Shown one piece after another: positions 36,709 to 44,075 of a stretch of DNA of 64,000 bases. Source of the DNA: Aquimarina latercula DSM 2041 (lineage in GTDB: Bacteria > Bacteroidota > Bacteroidia > Flavobacteriales > Flavobacteriaceae); NCBI RefSeq assembly GCF_000430645.1, contig NZ_AUMK01000018.1:33585-97584 (forward strand), written 5' to 3'. Every line of letters begins with the position of its first letter. The stretch's first letter is position 1. The notes beneath the pieces were generated by a model, which saw only the letters and a program-made list of their open reading frames with translations, had not been told where the DNA came from and made no database searches. The translations under genes and the position numbers were made by a program.

Positions 36709-37029
36709 TTATAAACTATCAGGGTCTTTTTTATCGTATACTTTGATATTTTCTTTTCCCCTTTTTTTGGACAAAGACTTTTCTTTCAATTCTTTATTTT
36801 TTTTCAAGCGCTTTTTATGAGATATTTGTAAATCTTGTTCTTCTTTAGCACTCAATTTAGTTGATTTACTTCTTTTCTTAGTATTCAAACTCTTTTTATC
36901 AGCTTTTTTAGCTTTCACCAATGTATTTTGGGATTTTTCTGTTTTTGGGACTTTTTCATCAGCATGTTGTGCAGATAAAGCAAAACAATTAATAAAAAGA
37001 AAAATAACAAGTAGGGTTTTCATATTCAT
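36709..37029 (-). CDS. Small exported lysine-rich protein
   Basis: The 106-residue product has a signal peptide (LLVIFLFINCFALSAQ). The mature part of about 85 residues is roughly one third Lys with Glu and Ser, no cysteines, and no fold motif. Charge and composition suggest a disordered or coiled-coil periplasmic or surface protein. It resembles in composition, though not alignably, the two exported proteins at 37345 and 38108. I cannot assign a function. Confidence 0.6.
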   Translation of the reverse strand: MNMKTLLVIFLFINCFALSAQHADEKVPKTEKSQNTLVKAKKADKKSLNTKKRSKSTKLSAKEEQDLQISHKKRLKKNKELKEKSLSKKRGKENIKVYDKKDPDSL

Positions 37030-37149
37030 AGGGGCATTATTTTAATAAAACTAATATTCAAAAATAAGCAATCTAAATCTAATAGCTATTTAAAGAAAAT
37101 ATCAGAGTATTCTCTAGTTAGCAAATAACCTTCTAAACTAAAATATTTT

Positions 37150-37276
37150 TGTTCCAGGTATTCCAAAAACCTTGTTTGTTTACTTTGCCAAAGTAAAAGC
37201 ATTAGTAATGCCACATAATTTCAAAATCATAGTAATGAGAAATTCATCTAAATTACTTAAACATCTTGTAATCTAA
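37150..37276 (+). pseudogene. Vestigial pheT 5-prime fragment
   Basis: The stretch matches the region 38360-38475 before and into pheT. Shared blocks are CTTGTTTGTT, AAAGTA, and TAATTTCA(A/G)AATCAT followed by an ATG. From the ATG at 37235 the frame reads MRNSSKLLKHLVI and stops at 37276, against MKISYNWLKQFIK in intact pheT; five residues are identical, and the promoter -7 element is lost. I read this as the remnant of a tandem duplication. The segment between the two copies carries the two exported Lys/Glu-rich genes. Confidence 0.6.
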
Positions 37277-37290
37277 AAGAGTATATTGAA

Positions 37291-37326
37291 AAAGCCTCCT
37301 TTTTACTAAAACAAAAAGAAGGCTTT
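37291..37326 (-). terminator. Terminator of the Lys/Glu-rich coiled-coil gene
   Basis: On the minus strand AAAGCCTTCTTTTT pairs with AAAAAGGAGGCTTT (14 bp, one G-T pair) and runs into T's, about 18 bases after the stop. Confidence 0.82.
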
Positions 37327-37344
37327 AAAAAATTTAAACAATAT

Positions 37345-38040
37345 TTATTGCTTCTCCTGATATATTTTATTCAGTTTATCTTTTTCTTCTTTTACTTTTT
37401 TCTTACCATTTTCTAAGGACTCTTCAAGTGCTTTTAATTTTTTTTCAGCTTTAGCAATCTTACTTTCTTTATCTGCAATTTCTTCTGGTGTCATTGCATC
37501 CTCACCTTCTTTGGCCTTAGCTTTTTCTAATCGTTCTCGAGCAGCATCAATTTTAGATCTTCCTTTTTTTAACCGTTCCTCATCTTTATTTAAACTTTCT
37601 TCACTCTTTGCCGCCATTAGTTTAGCATCTGCGGCTCTTGCCTGTCCATACTCCCTACCAGTAAGTCCATCCTTATTTTTACCATATGCGTTTCCTTTGA
37701 GTTCTTTATCGGCTTTTTTCTCTGCTTTTCTTGTTTCCTTCTCAGCCATCTTTTTGGCTTTCTTAGCCTCGCCCTTTAACTTACTACCTTCTTCTTTAAC
37801 ATCTTTCAGTCCATTTTCCACTGCCTCTTCAGATTCCTTTATTTTATCCTTTCCCTTTTGTTTTTCTTTATCGAGTTTTTCCTTAACTTTTTCCTTATTT
37901 CCCTTCATTTTCTCCTGTCCCTTAGCTTTTTTCTTAGCTACTTTCTCTTTAGCTTCTTTTGATTTTCCTTGGGACAACGCTGTATGATTACCACAAATGG
38001 AAATCAACATCAACACCATAATAATTCTTACTAATTTCAT
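37345..38040 (-). CDS. Exported Lys/Glu-rich coiled-coil protein
   Basis: The 231-residue product has a signal peptide (IIMVLMLISICGNHTALSQ). The rest is Lys, Glu and Ala rich with long coiled-coil stretches, for example KKMAEKETRKAEKKADKEL and AEKKLKALEESLENGKKK, split by a central loop NAYGKNKDGLTGREYGQARA. It has no cysteines or domain I know. It is probably a periplasmic structural or stress protein. The antisense frame on the plus strand (37511-37987) is an artefact of its Lys codons. Confidence 0.72.
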   Translation of the reverse strand: MKLVRIIMVLMLISICGNHTALSQGKSKEAKEKVAKKKAKGQEKMKGNKEKVKEKLDKEKQKGKDKIKESEEAVENGLKDVKEEGSKLKGEAKKAKKMAEKETRKAEKKADKELKGNAYGKNKDGLTGREYGQARAADAKLMAAKSEESLNKDEERLKKGRSKIDAARERLEKAKAKEGEDAMTPEEIADKESKIAKAEKKLKALEESLENGKKKVKEEKDKLNKIYQEKQ

Positions 38041-38107
38041 TTTTAGATATTTTATAGTTAGTACTTTGAAAGTTTGGGTATGAATAATTTAAAAATAGAC
38101 AAAGGGT

Positions 38108-38311
38108 TTATATACTGTCTAAATCTTTTAATGAGTCCTCCAGTTCGTCAGCTTTTTTTGTTACTTCTTCTGTAACACTTTCTAACTCTGACTCAACCGC
38201 TTCAATTTTCTCGACTGCAGCTTTTGTTTCTTCTTCTTCCTTTTTTTTATCTGTACAAGAAATTACTCCAACAAACAATAATAAAGTAAAAAGCTTAAAG
38301 ACATTTTTCAT
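38108..38311 (-). CDS. Small acidic lipoprotein, coiled-coil
   Basis: The 67-residue product has a lipoprotein signal (FTLLLFVGVISC, lipobox Cys19). The mature part is Glu-rich with heptad-like spacing of hydrophobics, predicted as one coiled coil (VEKIEAVESELESVTEEV). It lies 67 bases upstream of the Lys/Glu-rich gene on the same strand and may pair with that basic protein. No function can be assigned from sequence. Confidence 0.6.
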   Translation of the reverse strand: MKNVFKLFTLLLFVGVISCTDKKKEEEETKAAVEKIEAVESELESVTEEVTKKADELEDSLKDLDSI

Positions 38312-38380
38312 ATAATAAGGGTTAGATTAATACTATCATAAATATACTTAATTTCCATAAATATATCCCAAATTTCTTGT

Positions 38381-38410
38381 TTGTTAGCTTTACCCAAAGT
38401 ATTATCTTTA
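38381..38410 (+). promoter_or_regulatory. Promoter of pheT
   Basis: TTG at 38381-38383, a 19-base spacer and TATCTTTA at 38403-38410 match the Bacteroidota promoter except for the final base. The predicted start near 38416 leaves a 20-base leader before the pheT ATG. Confidence 0.55.
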
Positions 38411-38435
38411 CCGCCTAATTTCAGAATCATCATTA

Positions 38436-40862
38436 ATGAAAATTTCATATAACTGGCTCAAGCAATTTATTAAGCTTGATTGGGATGCAGAAAAAGCTGG
38501 GGAGTTACTAACTGACTTGGGGCTTGAAGTAGAAGGAATCGAAACCTATCAAAGTGTGCAAGGTGGCCTACAAGGTGTAGTTGTTGGACAAGTAATTAGT
38601 TGTTCACAACACTCTAATGCTGATAAATTAAAAGTAACCAAAGTAGATTTAGGTACTGGAAAACCTGTGCAAATTGTATGTGGTGCTCCCAACGTGGCAG
38701 AAGGTCAGAAAGTTCCAGTTGCAACTATAGGAACAAAACTATATAATCCAGATGGAGAAGAATGGACCATAAAGAAAGGTAAAATTCGTGGAGAAGAAAG
38801 TCATGGAATGATCTGCGCTGAGGATGAACTAGGATTAGGAAAAAGTCATGATGGAATTATGGTTCTAGACAAAGATATTCCCGTTGGAACACCTGCTGCT
38901 GATATTTTTGATATAGAAAACGATCACGTATTCGAAATTGGTTTAACACCAAACCGGGCGGATGCTATGAGTCATTGGGGTGCTGCTCGAGATCTAAAAG
39001 CGGGTTTACAGCAAAAAGATCTTAATTTAGAACTGATCACTCCATCTGTTAGTAATTTTAAAATAGAAAACAGATTACATAAATTTGATATCGATGTAAA
39101 AAATCCTGAATTAGCACCAAGATATTGTGGTGTTTCTATTTCTGGATTAAAAGTAGGAGAATCTCCTTCTTGGTTACAGCATCGATTAAAGGCTATTGGT
39201 CTTACTCCAAAAAACAATGTCGTTGATGTTACTAATTACGTACTACACGAACTAGGACAACCTCTACACGCTTTTGACGCCAATTACATAGAAGGAAATA
39301 AGATAGAAGTTAAGACTCTTAAAGCTGGAACAAAGTTCACCACATTAGATGAGGTAGAAAGAGAGCTTCATTCGGAAGATTTAATGATTTGCGATGCAGA
39401 AAAACCGCTTTGTATTGCTGGAGTTTTTGGTGGAATTAATTCTGGAGTAACTGAAAAAACCACTTCAATTTTCTTAGAAAGTGCTTATTTTAATCCTGTA
39501 AGTGTTCGTAAGACAGCCAAACGTCATGGACTAAATACTGATGCTTCTTTTAGATTCGAAAGAGGTATAGATCCTAATATCACAGAATACGCACTAAAAA
39601 GAGCTGCATTACTTATACAAGAATTAGCAGGTGGAGATATTACAAGTGAAATTACAGACCTCTATCCTAAAAAGACAGAGGACTTTCAGGTATTTTTATC
39701 TTTTGAAAATACAACAAAATTAATTGGTGAAGAACTTCCTCAAGAAACTATTAAAGATATTTTAAGCTCACTAGAGATTAAAGTAAATAGTGTCACAGAA
39801 GGTGGTCTAGGTCTTACCATTCCAGCATATCGAAATGATGTTCAGCGAGAAGCAGATGTTATTGAAGAAATTCTAAGAGTATATGGCTACAATAACATTA
39901 AGTTTACACAAAAACTAAATGCATCCATCTCTAATATTGATAAATTTTCTGATCATAATATACAAAACACCATTTCTAACCAATTGGTAGGTCAAGGATT
40001 TAATGAAATGCTAGCAAATTCTCTAACCGCTCCAGAATATATTTCTTTATCAGAACAATTAAATGCTGATAATAATGTAGAAATGCTAAACCCATTAAGT
40101 AATGACCTAGCAGTATTACGTCAGTCTTTGTTATTTTCTGGATTAGAAGCAGTTTCTTACAATATTAATAGGAAACGTTCTGATCTCAAGTTTTTTGAGT
40201 TTGGTAAAACCTATCATAATTATGAAAGTGGAAGAATTGAAAACAAACATCTTACCTTACTAATTACAGGAAATAAGACGAAAGAAAGCTGGAAAATAGG
40301 ACAAGAAAAAAGTGATTTCTTTTATTTAAAAGGAATTATCGAAACAATCCTAGATCGTTTAGGGATTAAAAGATCCAAAACAGCTCCAGCTAAAAATGAT
40401 ATTTTTTCTGAAGGAGTTTCTTATAGTCTAGGAAAGTCTAAATTAGTAGAATTTGGAATTGTAAAGAAATCCGTATTAAAGCATTTTTCAATTTCTCAAG
40501 AAGTATTATTTGCAGACTTTAACTGGGATACAATATTAGAGTTCGCTAGACGAAGTAAAATTAAATTTAGAGATATTCCTAAATTCCCAGAAGTTAAGAG
40601 AGATTTTGCACTGTTATTAGATAACACTGTTACTTTTGAAGAAATTCATACTATTGCGAAACAAACAGAAAAACAACTTCTAAAAAACATTAATTTATTT
40701 GATGTATATGAAGGAAAGAATTTGCCTGATGGTAAAAAATCATATGCTGTAAGTTTTACATTGCAAGATGAGCATAAGACATTAACAGATAAGCAAATTG
40801 ATAAAATCATGAATAAGCTTCAGTATAATTTTGAGAACAAATTAGGAGCAGAATTACGATAA
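38436..40862 (+). CDS. pheT: Phenylalanine-tRNA ligase beta subunit
   Basis: PheT is the large subunit of the (alpha-beta)2 enzyme that charges tRNA-Phe. The 808-residue chain has an N-terminal OB-fold tRNA-binding domain (VVVGQVISCSQHSNADKLKV), the B3/B4 editing domain, a B5 domain (VQREADVIEEILRVYGY), and a C-terminal anticodon-binding FDX domain (FRDIPKFPEVKRDFALLL). The length is normal. pheS is not in the window. The gene is a single unit with its own promoter and a terminator. Confidence 0.98.
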   Translation: MKISYNWLKQFIKLDWDAEKAGELLTDLGLEVEGIETYQSVQGGLQGVVVGQVISCSQHSNADKLKVTKVDLGTGKPVQIVCGAPNVAEGQKVPVATIGTKLYNPDGEEWTIKKGKIRGEESHGMICAEDELGLGKSHDGIMVLDKDIPVGTPAADIFDIENDHVFEIGLTPNRADAMSHWGAARDLKAGLQQKDLNLELITPSVSNFKIENRLHKFDIDVKNPELAPRYCGVSISGLKVGESPSWLQHRLKAIGLTPKNNVVDVTNYVLHELGQPLHAFDANYIEGNKIEVKTLKAGTKFTTLDEVERELHSEDLMICDAEKPLCIAGVFGGINSGVTEKTTSIFLESAYFNPVSVRKTAKRHGLNTDASFRFERGIDPNITEYALKRAALLIQELAGGDITSEITDLYPKKTEDFQVFLSFENTTKLIGEELPQETIKDILSSLEIKVNSVTEGGLGLTIPAYRNDVQREADVIEEILRVYGYNNIKFTQKLNASISNIDKFSDHNIQNTISNQLVGQGFNEMLANSLTAPEYISLSEQLNADNNVEMLNPLSNDLAVLRQSLLFSGLEAVSYNINRKRSDLKFFEFGKTYHNYESGRIENKHLTLLITGNKTKESWKIGQEKSDFFYLKGIIETILDRLGIKRSKTAPAKNDIFSEGVSYSLGKSKLVEFGIVKKSVLKHFSISQEVLFADFNWDTILEFARRSKIKFRDIPKFPEVKRDFALLLDNTVTFEEIHTIAKQTEKQLLKNINLFDVYEGKNLPDGKKSYAVSFTLQDEHKTLTDKQIDKIMNKLQYNFENKLGAELR

Positions 40863-40888
40863 AAAAGCAATCTCATTATAAAAATCAC

Positions 40889-40927
40889 AATAGTGCCTTT
40901 AAGTTTCTTAAAGGCACTATTTATTTA
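40889..40927 (+). terminator. Terminator of pheT
   Basis: A 15-bp perfect stem (AATAGTGCCTTTAAG against its complement, 3-nt loop) with a T-rich end starts 27 bases after the pheT stop. Confidence 0.85.
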
Positions 40928-41050
40928 ATAAAACAATACCTTTAGCCTTAAACCTCAATAATAGTAGTAAATGACAGATAGGTGACACCTAAATGGCGTA
41001 CTAAATACCAATAGCAATTAATAGTTTTGTCTTGTACAAAAAACATAATC

Positions 41051-42826
41051 ATGGAAAATCAATCTATTTCTAAAAACTTACTATACCAACGTAAATTAAA
41101 AGGCTACACACAGGAAGAGTTATCGGATAGAACAACCGTAGGAATAAGAACTATCCAGCGTATTGAAAAAGGAGAAGTAACTCCACATTTACAAACCATA
41201 AAACTATTAGCAACAGCTTTAGAAATTAAGGTAGAAGACCTCTTACCCATAGAAAATCCAAAAGAAGAATCTATACAACAAAAATGGCTATTACTATTGC
41301 ATGCTACACCCTTCTTAGGACTAATGATTCCTCTATGTAATATTCTATTACCCGTTTTTCTATGGATCCACAAAAGAGAAGACAACAAAATCTACGATGT
41401 ACACGGAAGAGCAATTATAAACTTCCAGATAACAATGACAATATTGTTCCTATTATCATTTATCAGTTTAGTTACAATTGAAGGTGTTGGCTTCTTTTTA
41501 TTTATTGCGGTTATTCCATTTTGTATTATTGTAATGATTATCAATATAGTTTCTGTTCTAAACTCTCAAAAATTTTATTATCCTTTATCAATTCCATTCT
41601 TAAAGAAAAACAAATCAATAAAACATATTAACTTTTTGATCATTCTAATATCGATAGGATTCATAGGATGTGCTGATACCAAATCAAAACAAATTGTTAG
41701 GCTTGATGGCTCTGTAATCACTAAAGATTCCTTAACCTCTAAAGTAAACCAATTAGTATATGATGCGAATGTCCATGGTATTGCGATAACTCTTTTTAAT
41801 AAGAATCAAATTACATATCAAAAAACTTTCGGATATAAGAATTATAACCATAAAAAGCAGCTAACTGATTCTACTAATATGTATGGAGCATCTTTTAGCA
41901 AAGCTGTTTTTGCTGTGTTAGTAATGAAACTCGTAGAAGAAAATGTGATTGACCTAGACACTCCTTTAGAATCTTACCTCCCAAAAAAAATATACGAATA
42001 CAAACCAATGACCAGATGGCATGATGATTTCTCTGCTTTACAAACAGATTCTCTATATCATAAAATTACTGCAAGGATGTGTTTGGCTCATACAACTGGT
42101 TTTCATAATTACAGATGGTACGAACCTGATCATAAATTAAGAGTTCATTTTGAGCCTGGGGCTCGTTATAGTTATTCTGGAGAAGGGTTTATCTATTTAC
42201 AGGTAATATTAGAAAAGCTACTTGGCAAAGGGCTTGAGGAAATAGCACAGGAAAAAATATTTGAACCATTAAACATGAATCATTCTAGTTACCAATGGAA
42301 TAAAAAATTCGAAAATGACTTTGCTCATGGACATTCTAAGGAAGGAAAACTATTTAAAAAAGATAAAGATAATGAACCAAGAGGTGGAGGAACATTAGAA
42401 ACTAGCACTAAAGATTACAGTAAATTCTTGGAAGCTGTATTACAAAACAAAATTATTACAAAAAGTTCATGGGATGAAATGTTCAAGCCACAAATAAGAA
42501 TTCGAACATTAGCCCAATTTGGCCCACTATCCCATAAAAAGAGTGATATTAATGATGCCATTCAATTAGGCTATGGATTAGGCTGGGGAGTTTTAAATTC
42601 TCCATATGGCACAGGAGCTTTTAAGGAAGGACATGGTGATGGTTTTCAACATTATTCTATATTATTCCCAAAAGCTAAAAAAGGAATCATGATAATGACC
42701 AATAGTGATAATGGAGAAAGTATTTTTAAAGAACTACTAGAAGTTGCATTAGGGGACATCTACACCCCTTGGAAATGGCAAAACTATGTTCCCTACAACC
42801 ATAAAGAAAGTGCATCTAGAAATTAA
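41051..42826 (+). CDS. Fusion of XRE helix-turn-helix, DUF4870-like membrane region and class C beta-lactamase-fold domain
   Basis: I chose the ATG at 41051 (591 residues); the longer TTG-started frame adds eight unlikely residues. Residues 8-64 are an XRE HTH (LKGYTQEELSDRT, GIRTIQRIEKGEV). Residues 80-170 match DUF4870 with three hydrophobic segments and VHGRAIINFQ. Residues 192-207 are another helix ending in GFIGCADT, like a lipoprotein signal trapped inside the chain. Residues 225-575 are a beta-lactamase/esterase-type serine hydrolase: SFSK at 281-284 (SxxK), YSG at 375-377 where YxN is usual, and HGDG at 528-531. Predicted topology is HTH inside, hydrolase outside, as in a one-component sensor. 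A gene fusion of two neighbours is the alternative origin. Confidence 0.85.
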   Translation: MENQSISKNLLYQRKLKGYTQEELSDRTTVGIRTIQRIEKGEVTPHLQTIKLLATALEIKVEDLLPIENPKEESIQQKWLLLLHATPFLGLMIPLCNILLPVFLWIHKREDNKIYDVHGRAIINFQITMTILFLLSFISLVTIEGVGFFLFIAVIPFCIIVMIINIVSVLNSQKFYYPLSIPFLKKNKSIKHINFLIILISIGFIGCADTKSKQIVRLDGSVITKDSLTSKVNQLVYDANVHGIAITLFNKNQITYQKTFGYKNYNHKKQLTDSTNMYGASFSKAVFAVLVMKLVEENVIDLDTPLESYLPKKIYEYKPMTRWHDDFSALQTDSLYHKITARMCLAHTTGFHNYRWYEPDHKLRVHFEPGARYSYSGEGFIYLQVILEKLLGKGLEEIAQEKIFEPLNMNHSSYQWNKKFENDFAHGHSKEGKLFKKDKDNEPRGGGTLETSTKDYSKFLEAVLQNKIITKSSWDEMFKPQIRIRTLAQFGPLSHKKSDINDAIQLGYGLGWGVLNSPYGTGAFKEGHGDGFQHYSILFPKAKKGIMIMTNSDNGESIFKELLEVALGDIYTPWKWQNYVPYNHKESASRN

Positions 42827-42904
42827 TTCAACATTTGTTAAAAACAATGAAATCTTGTAATCTATATCGTAAATACTTAATTTAGTGGAGCTAAAGAAAA
42901 AGAC

Positions 42905-43624
42905 ATGCTATTTCCAAAAACCAATATCGAAAAAAAGTTAACTCAACTTAAGAACAAGCAGTTTAATCCTTCTAGTTGGGAAAAACAAGTTGAGTCTATT
43001 TTTGAACGAGAAGAGAAAAAAGATCACCGAATTCTTAAAACTCTAGAAAAAGGCACTACGTCTGAAACAAATGATTTCATTTTTGATAATACAGAAAGTT
43101 CTAAAATTTATCATATTGATCAAATTAAAAAAATATGTGTTGATTATCGATTGCGTTTTTTAGATACTAAATATTTTAAGGGTAAACTTCCTCAAGAAGC
43201 TATTTCGCAAATAAAGGAGTTAGAAAAAACTCATAATACAGAATTAAAAGGGTTTAAAATTATAGCTCCGTCAAAGCTATTTAAGTTAGCTAATGCTGAT
43301 GATCCTTTATTATTTGCCCCAATGGGTAATGATTACTATTATTTAATTCATAAATGGGGTGATGATCTTCATCCATTTCGTAAAATAATGATGTGGTTTT
43401 TTAAGAGTTTTGAAAACTTATTAATTCTTACCTTTTTAGTAAGTCTTTTAGTTACCTTTATGGTCCCACAAGGTTTATTTAGCAAAGAAAGTAATACTTC
43501 AGAATTTATCATGATATTCTTTTTTATGTTTAAATCTGTTGCTGCAGTAGTTTTATTTTATGGATTCGCATTAGGCAAGAATTTTAATACTGCAATTTGG
43601 GATAGTAAATATTTTAATGCATAA
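42905..43624 (+). CDS. Membrane protein of unknown function
   Basis: I do not recognise this 239-residue protein. The first 165 residues are soluble, basic and helical, followed by two membrane helices (about 170-187 and 200-228) and a short tail. The motif-like piece GFKIIAPSKLFKLANADDPLLFAP may be the conserved core. It overlaps the next gene by 8 bases (ATGCATAA), showing translational coupling with the DUF2007 gene and a three-gene operon. Confidence 0.7.
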   Translation: MLFPKTNIEKKLTQLKNKQFNPSSWEKQVESIFEREEKKDHRILKTLEKGTTSETNDFIFDNTESSKIYHIDQIKKICVDYRLRFLDTKYFKGKLPQEAISQIKELEKTHNTELKGFKIIAPSKLFKLANADDPLLFAPMGNDYYYLIHKWGDDLHPFRKIMMWFFKSFENLLILTFLVSLLVTFMVPQGLFSKESNTSEFIMIFFFMFKSVAAVVLFYGFALGKNFNTAIWDSKYFNA

Positions 43625-43862
43625 AAAAACACATATGTTTCCAGAAAGTGAATATGAAAGAGTATACACGGGAAGTCTAATTAATATACAATTTCTTCAA
43701 AATATACTGCAGGATAGCGGTATTAATTCTATAACTAGAGATGACATGAAATCAGGTATGGCAGCCGGTTTTGGCGGTGGAATTCCGGATCACATTCAGC
43801 TCTTTGTAAAAAAGACAGACGTAGAAGAGGCTATTCCTATTATAGAAAAAAGTTTATCTTAA
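43617..43862 (+). CDS. DUF2007 domain protein (putative signal-transducing)
   Basis: The 81-residue product fits DUF2007: YERVYTGSLINIQFLQNILQD, a SGINSITRDD strand, and a LFVKKTDVEEAIPIIEK end. Members are small ferredoxin-like domains, sometimes called putative signal-transducing proteins. The ATG at 43617 overlaps the upstream gene; an ATG at 43635 (MFPESEYE) is an alternative. It sits in the middle of a three-gene unit. Confidence 0.8.
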   Translation: MHKKTHMFPESEYERVYTGSLINIQFLQNILQDSGINSITRDDMKSGMAAGFGGGIPDHIQLFVKKTDVEEAIPIIEKSLS

Positions 43863-43868
43863 AGTATT

Positions 43869-44075
43869 ATGAGTCAAGAAAACAATAACCCAAGGAAAAA
43901 CTGGGATTTTATGATCGGAATAGCATTGGTCCTATTCGGAAGTTTTCGATTATACCAGCGCACAAGAGTTGAATTTGAATGGAATTATAAAATTTTTCTT
44001 ACAATTTCATTTATCCTATATGGAGGTTTTTTAATTTATAGACATCTTCAAAATAAAAATAATACTTCGGACTAA
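43869..44075 (+). CDS. Small two-helix membrane protein
   Basis: The 68-residue product has two membrane helices (MIGIALVLFGSFRLY and FLTISFILYGGFLIY) separated by a charged loop, and hydrophilic ends. It starts 6 bases after the DUF2007 stop. Its stop overlaps the stop of the convergent GMC gene by 4 bases. Function is unknown. Confidence 0.68.
   Translation: MSQENNNPRKNWDFMIGIALVLFGSFRLYQRTRVEFEWNYKIFLTISFILYGGFLIYRHLQNKNNTSD

Larger units (their letters stand above)
37030..37344. other. Intergenic stretch with a decayed copy of the pheT promoter and start
   Basis: This 315-base gap has no intact gene. It holds a degenerate duplicate of the pheT upstream region and first codons (about 37150-37276, listed separately) and the terminator of the next gene (37291-37326). 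The remaining 120 bases next to the lysine-rich gene hold nothing I can identify. Confidence 0.6.

Noticed and set aside
37511..37987. Plus-strand open frame of 158 codons
   Set aside because: It is antisense to the Lys/Glu-rich gene; its Ser/Leu/Phe content is the complement of Lys and Glu codons. No start context or family match.
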